From NCBI GenBank assembly GCA_902796975.1, contig CADBRF010000039.1, positions 1-9,173 on the forward strand: a DNA stretch of 9,173 nt. Reading direction: 5' to 3'. The notes beneath the pieces are model-generated. The model searched no databases, was not told the origin of the DNA, and saw nothing but the letters and a program-made list of their open reading frames with translations. This DNA comes from an uncultured Coriobacteriaceae bacterium (GTDB lineage Bacteria; Actinomycetota; Coriobacteriia; Coriobacteriales; QAMH01). A program made the translations under genes and the position numbers. Below are positions 6,510-9,173 of the stretch, one piece after another; position 1 is the stretch's first letter; every line of letters begins with the position of its first letter.

Positions 6510-7808
6510 ATGCCAACCCAGCGCCGAGCAAACGGTGGCAACGAGCATCCGTTCCGGCAGTCTGGGCATTCTCAGGCGCAACCGCATCAGATGAACACCC
6601 CTAAGCGCTCCAGCAGAACTGCTGGAGCGTATCGTGGTTCTGGTCGCTCTCAACAGCCTCATAGAACTTCGGTGAAAGCCGGAAAGTCTTCTAGCTCTCG
6701 GCCTGCATCGACTGGTCCCCGCCGCGGTTTTGGGCCTGTCGTCCTTGCAGCGATTGCCGTCGTCGTCATCATAGTTGTCGTGCTAGTGGTTCGTGGTTGC
6801 TCGGGCACGTCAAACCAACAGAAAACCGCAGCTCCAGCGGATAATCCGGGCGATATCGTTATGACGCTCGGCGGTGACGAGGACACCTATGTTCTCAAGG
6901 GCGAAGACTACATCGGGGGCGGCTGCCATGCGGTGGAGCCCGAAGATGGCGATATCACTTCCTCCATCGTGACCGAGGGCGAGGTCGACACCTCCAAGCC
7001 GGGCGATTATACCGTGACCTATACGGCTTCGAGCAGTCAGGGTTATGTGGCGAAGAAGCAGCGCACGGTTCACGTGGTGGAGAGCATGGATGAGCAGGAG
7101 ACGGGGATTCCCGTGCTCATGTACCACTACATCTACACGGCGAGCGATGTCCCCGAGATGACGGATGACAACAGGGGCAATTACCTACTCGATACGGATT
7201 TAGAGGAGCAACTCCAGTATCTCACCGAAAACGATTTCTACTACCCCTCCTACGAGGAGGTCCGTGCCTTCATCGAGGGCAAGCACACGCTCCCCAAGAA
7301 CAGCATCGTTCTGACCTTCGACGATGGCGAAAGCGGTTTTCTCAAGTACGGTATTCCCATGCTGGAGAAGTACAAGGTACCGGCGACCTCCTTCATCATC
7401 TGCAGCGATGAAGATGCCGAAGACGACATCATTACCTACGCGAGCGAGTATGTGAGCTTCCAGTCGCACTCCTACGATATGCACCAGGACGGCCTTTCCT
7501 GGGGCTACCGTGGCATCATGGGGCACATGGGCGAGGACGAGATCTACAACGACCTGGTCAAAGCGCAGAAGGTGCTCGGGACAAGCGATGCCTTTGCCTA
7601 TCCCTACGGCTACTACACCGATCAGGGCAAGGCGGCGGCAGAGCGGGCGGGCATCAGCTGCTCATTTATCATCTTCAACGATTGGGCGCGCATTGGCGAT
7701 AACCCACAGGCGCTGCCCCGTGTACGCGTCTCCGGAGATACGTCCATTGAGGGTTTCAAGTGGGCGTGTACGAACACGATTCAAGACCGAGGCGTCCCCG
7801 CAGCGTAG
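6510..7808 (+). CDS. Membrane-anchored polysaccharide deacetylase with Ig-like domain
   Basis: A 432-residue protein with four parts. Residues 1-72 are a basic, Ser/Gln/Arg-rich, probably disordered cytoplasmic tail; 75-94 (GPVVLAAIAVVVIIVVVLVV) are one membrane helix; about 112-191 form a DUF5011-type Ig-like domain (EPEDGDIT, SKPGDYTVTYTAS); about 200-425 are a NodB-type carbohydrate esterase 4 domain outside the cell. Catalytic motifs are present: TFDDG at 269-273, HSYDMH at 320-325 (zinc histidines), FAYPYG at 362-367. It should remove acetyl groups from a cell-wall or surface glycan, peptidoglycan being likely but unproven. It starts three bases after the lysC stop, with AAGGG (6495-6499) ten bases upstream, so co-transcription with lysC is likely. 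A later start (Met28 at 6591, or GTG at 6672) cannot be excluded because the tail is low-complexity and contains a strong hairpin. Confidence 0.9.
   Translation: MPTQRRANGGNEHPFRQSGHSQAQPHQMNTPKRSSRTAGAYRGSGRSQQPHRTSVKAGKSSSSRPASTGPRRGFGPVVLAAIAVVVIIVVVLVVRGCSGTSNQQKTAAPADNPGDIVMTLGGDEDTYVLKGEDYIGGGCHAVEPEDGDITSSIVTEGEVDTSKPGDYTVTYTASSSQGYVAKKQRTVHVVESMDEQETGIPVLMYHYIYTASDVPEMTDDNRGNYLLDTDLEEQLQYLTENDFYYPSYEEVRAFIEGKHTLPKNSIVLTFDDGESGFLKYGIPMLEKYKVPATSFIICSDEDAEDDIITYASEYVSFQSHSYDMHQDGLSWGYRGIMGHMGEDEIYNDLVKAQKVLGTSDAFAYPYGYYTDQGKAAAERAGISCSFIIFNDWARIGDNPQALPRVRVSGDTSIEGFKWACTNTIQDRGVPAA
6606..6629 (+). repeat. 24-bp palindrome (11-bp arms) near the 5' end of the deacetylase gene
   Basis: CGCTCCAGCAG (6606-6616) and CTGCTGGAGCG (6619-6629) are exact reverse complements separated by AA. 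In RNA this gives a ten-pair stem with a GAAC loop. It encodes the low-complexity cytoplasmic tail (about residues 33-40) and lies about 100 bases after lysC. There is no T-run after it, so it is not a typical terminator; it could lower read-through or translation between lysC and the downstream domain, or stabilise the mRNA. Confidence 0.6.
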
Positions 7809-7819
7809 CCGGGGCGTCT
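7790..7819 (+). terminator. Hairpin spanning the deacetylase stop, possible terminator
   Basis: AGGCGTCCCCG (7790-7800) pairs with CGGGGCGTCT (7810-7819) with one bulged T and one G-U, looping out the stop codon at 7806-7808. No T-run follows. An alternative stem uses CGTCTGT (7815-7821) with ACAGACG (7851-7857). Either may end the lysC-deacetylase transcript; the case is weak. Confidence 0.35.
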
Positions 7820-7919
7820 GTCCATGGTTCTCCATTGACGGGCACCGCCAACAGACGGACGACAAGCCGCCATTCTTCTTGCAGAGCGTTTTGAGCTCCG
7901 GATTTCCCCGCCCATCAGT

Positions 7920-7925
7920 TACACT
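7920..7925 (+). promoter_or_regulatory. Possible -10 box of the FAD-dehydrogenase gene (leaderless)
   Basis: TACACT ends six bases before the ATG at 7932, and there is no Shine-Dalgarno sequence in front of that ATG. This would again place the transcript start at the initiation codon. No good -35 is seen at 17-18 bases. Confidence 0.35.
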
Positions 7926-7931
7926 TGCGGC

Positions 7932-9173
7932 ATGATGAAGAAAATACCAAATATCTATCTCTCGCTTGACGAGGGACTTGCCGTTGAAAAGTCGCTCGAG
8001 CCAGACCTGAGTTCCAGCGAACTCGCTTCCATCCTCGGCATTCCGCATGCGTGGCTGCTCAAGAGGAGCGTGGATGCACGGCACAAGGACGACGTCCATT
8101 TTGTGGCGACGGTTGGCGTGCCCGAGGGCTATGAGCCCCAATCTGCAACGGGTGTTTCGGATGGCCCAGAGCCTCAGACTGTTATTCCGCTTGCAGACCG
8201 GTCGCTCCCGGGCCAGCATACTGCGGGGTCACGCCCTGTGGTGGTGGGAATGGGGCCTGCTGGTCTCTTCGCTGCCCTTGAACTGGCGGAAGCCGGCTTA
8301 TGCCCGCTCGTCATCGAGCGTGGCGCTCCGGTGGCAGAGCGCACCGAGGACGTCATCCGCTTCGAGCGCACGGGTGTGCTCGACACCCAGAGCAACGTCC
8401 AGTTTGGCGAGGGCGGCGCTGGCACCTTTTCCGATGGCAAGCTCAACACCGGAACCCATTCTCCGCATATCGCCCAGGTGCTCAGGACGTTTGCAGCCGC
8501 GGGTGCAGACCCTGATGTGCTCTGGCAGGCAAAGCCCCACATTGGCACGGATGTGCTGTGCGGCGTTGTTCACGAAATCCGTCAACGCATCATCGCCTGC
8601 GGGGGAGAGGTGAGGTTCCACACGCAGCTCGTCGGTTTTACGGCCTGCCCGGCTGCAGATGGCGGACGCAAGATTACTGGCGTGGTGGTGCAGGGTCAAA
8701 ATGACGAGACCGAGGTGATTCCAGCAGAACACGTTATCCTCGCATGTGGTCATTCGGCCCGCGATACCTTCGCCTTGCTCAAGAAGGAAGGGCTCGAGCT
8801 CGTACCCAAGCCATTTGCCTTGGGCGTGCGCATCGAGCATCCGCAGTGGCTCATCGACAAGGCCCAGTATGGCCAGGCTGTTGGCCATCCCGCACTCGGT
8901 GCTGCCGACTACAAGCTTGTGAGCCACCTGAAAAACGGGAGGTCAGCCTACAGCTTCTGCATGTGCCCGGGCGGCACGGTGGTGGCCGCCGCGAGTGAGG
9001 ACGAACAGATCTGCGTCAATGGCATGTCGGCGCAAGCGCGCGATGGCGAGAACGCGAATTCTGCCCTGCTCGTCAATGTCACGCCCGAAGATTTTGCGGC
9101 TGCGGCAAAGGAGTTCGGCACGCCCGATGACGAACTCGCAGGTATTGCCTTCCAACGGCGCTGGGAGCATGCA
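7932..9173 (+). CDS. FAD-dependent dehydrogenase, COG2509 type (3' end outside window)
   Basis: An open frame of 414 codons running off the window end; family members are usually 520-560 residues, so roughly a quarter is missing. Residues 1-70 form a small N-terminal domain (ELASILGIPHAWLLKRSVDAR, split at 30-50) typical of this group. The FAD-binding Rossmann fold follows: VVVGMGPAGLFAALELAEAG at 103-122 with GxGxxG at 106-111 and the ribose-binding Glu in VIERG (127-131). The segment VQFGEGGAGTFSDGKLNT (156-173), VILACGHSARDTF, FALGVRIEHP and YSFCMCPGGTVVAAASE are characteristic. It is annotated in most genomes only as an oxidoreductase; substrate and physiological role are unknown to me. 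The start is an ATG-ATG pair at 7932/7935 without a ribosome site, so the mRNA may be leaderless. It appears to be a separate transcription unit from the deacetylase, 123 bases upstream. Confidence 0.9.
   Translation, partial: MMKKIPNIYLSLDEGLAVEKSLEPDLSSSELASILGIPHAWLLKRSVDARHKDDVHFVATVGVPEGYEPQSATGVSDGPEPQTVIPLADRSLPGQHTAGSRPVVVGMGPAGLFAALELAEAGLCPLVIERGAPVAERTEDVIRFERTGVLDTQSNVQFGEGGAGTFSDGKLNTGTHSPHIAQVLRTFAAAGADPDVLWQAKPHIGTDVLCGVVHEIRQRIIACGGEVRFHTQLVGFTACPAADGGRKITGVVVQGQNDETEVIPAEHVILACGHSARDTFALLKKEGLELVPKPFALGVRIEHPQWLIDKAQYGQAVGHPALGAADYKLVSHLKNGRSAYSFCMCPGGTVVAAASEDEQICVNGMSAQARDGENANSALLVNVTPEDFAAAAKEFGTPDDELAGIAFQRRWEHA

Noticed and set aside
5229..6662. 477-codon open frame on the minus strand opposite lysC
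   Set aside because: It covers lysC, whose product is unmistakable; the antisense translation is Arg/His/Cys-rich without any recognised domain. This is a codon-bias shadow.
6789..6803. Lipobox (VRGC) after the membrane segment of the deacetylase
   Set aside because: The -1 to -3 residues do not fit well, and a 72-residue basic tail precedes the hydrophobic stretch, so this is a membrane anchor rather than a lipoprotein signal.

Overview
The window is ordinary-looking chromosomal DNA of a moderately high-GC bacterium carrying seven gene loci. No gene here is taxon-diagnostic. The broken gene at 1541-2565 resembles, from memory, an accessory family I associate with Coriobacteriia (Collinsella / Olsenella / Atopobium relatives), and two genes appear to have leaderless starts as is common in Actinomycetota. 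I therefore infer a coriobacterial host, without a database check.

Layout. 22-1263 (+) is a phenylacetate-CoA ligase-type enzyme (paaK) closed by a strong intrinsic terminator at 1297-1336. 1340-2837 looks like an accessory islet: an AT-rich 172-bp element bounded by a perfect 25-bp inverted repeat, then a minus-strand two-domain gene broken by an apparent one-base deletion, then a 272-bp gene-free stretch with small palindromes. 2838-3434 (-) is 5-formyltetrahydrofolate cyclo-ligase. It diverges from argH (3642-5063, +), the last enzyme of arginine synthesis. argH is preceded by a hairpin and by an in-frame 15-codon stretch after its initiating ATG in which 8 codons are arginine and all six arginine codons occur. 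A structured intergenic region with a terminator-like hairpin follows. lysC (5226-6506, aspartate kinase) comes next, with a -10 box so close to its ATG that the mRNA is probably leaderless. Three bases after lysC begins a membrane-anchored Ig-like/polysaccharide deacetylase protein (6510-7808). The window ends inside a large FAD-dependent dehydrogenase of the COG2509 type (7932 to beyond 9173).

How the genes relate. argH, lysC and fthC are housekeeping biosynthesis (arginine; aspartate-family amino acids including diaminopimelate for peptidoglycan; folate one-carbon recycling). The lysC-deacetylase pair is probably co-transcribed and could link precursor supply with cell-wall modification, but that is inference. 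The signals most worth a second look are the arginine-codon-rich extension of argH, the 25-bp inverted-repeat element beside the frameshifted accessory gene, and the unusual hairpins at 5107-5135 and 6606-6629.
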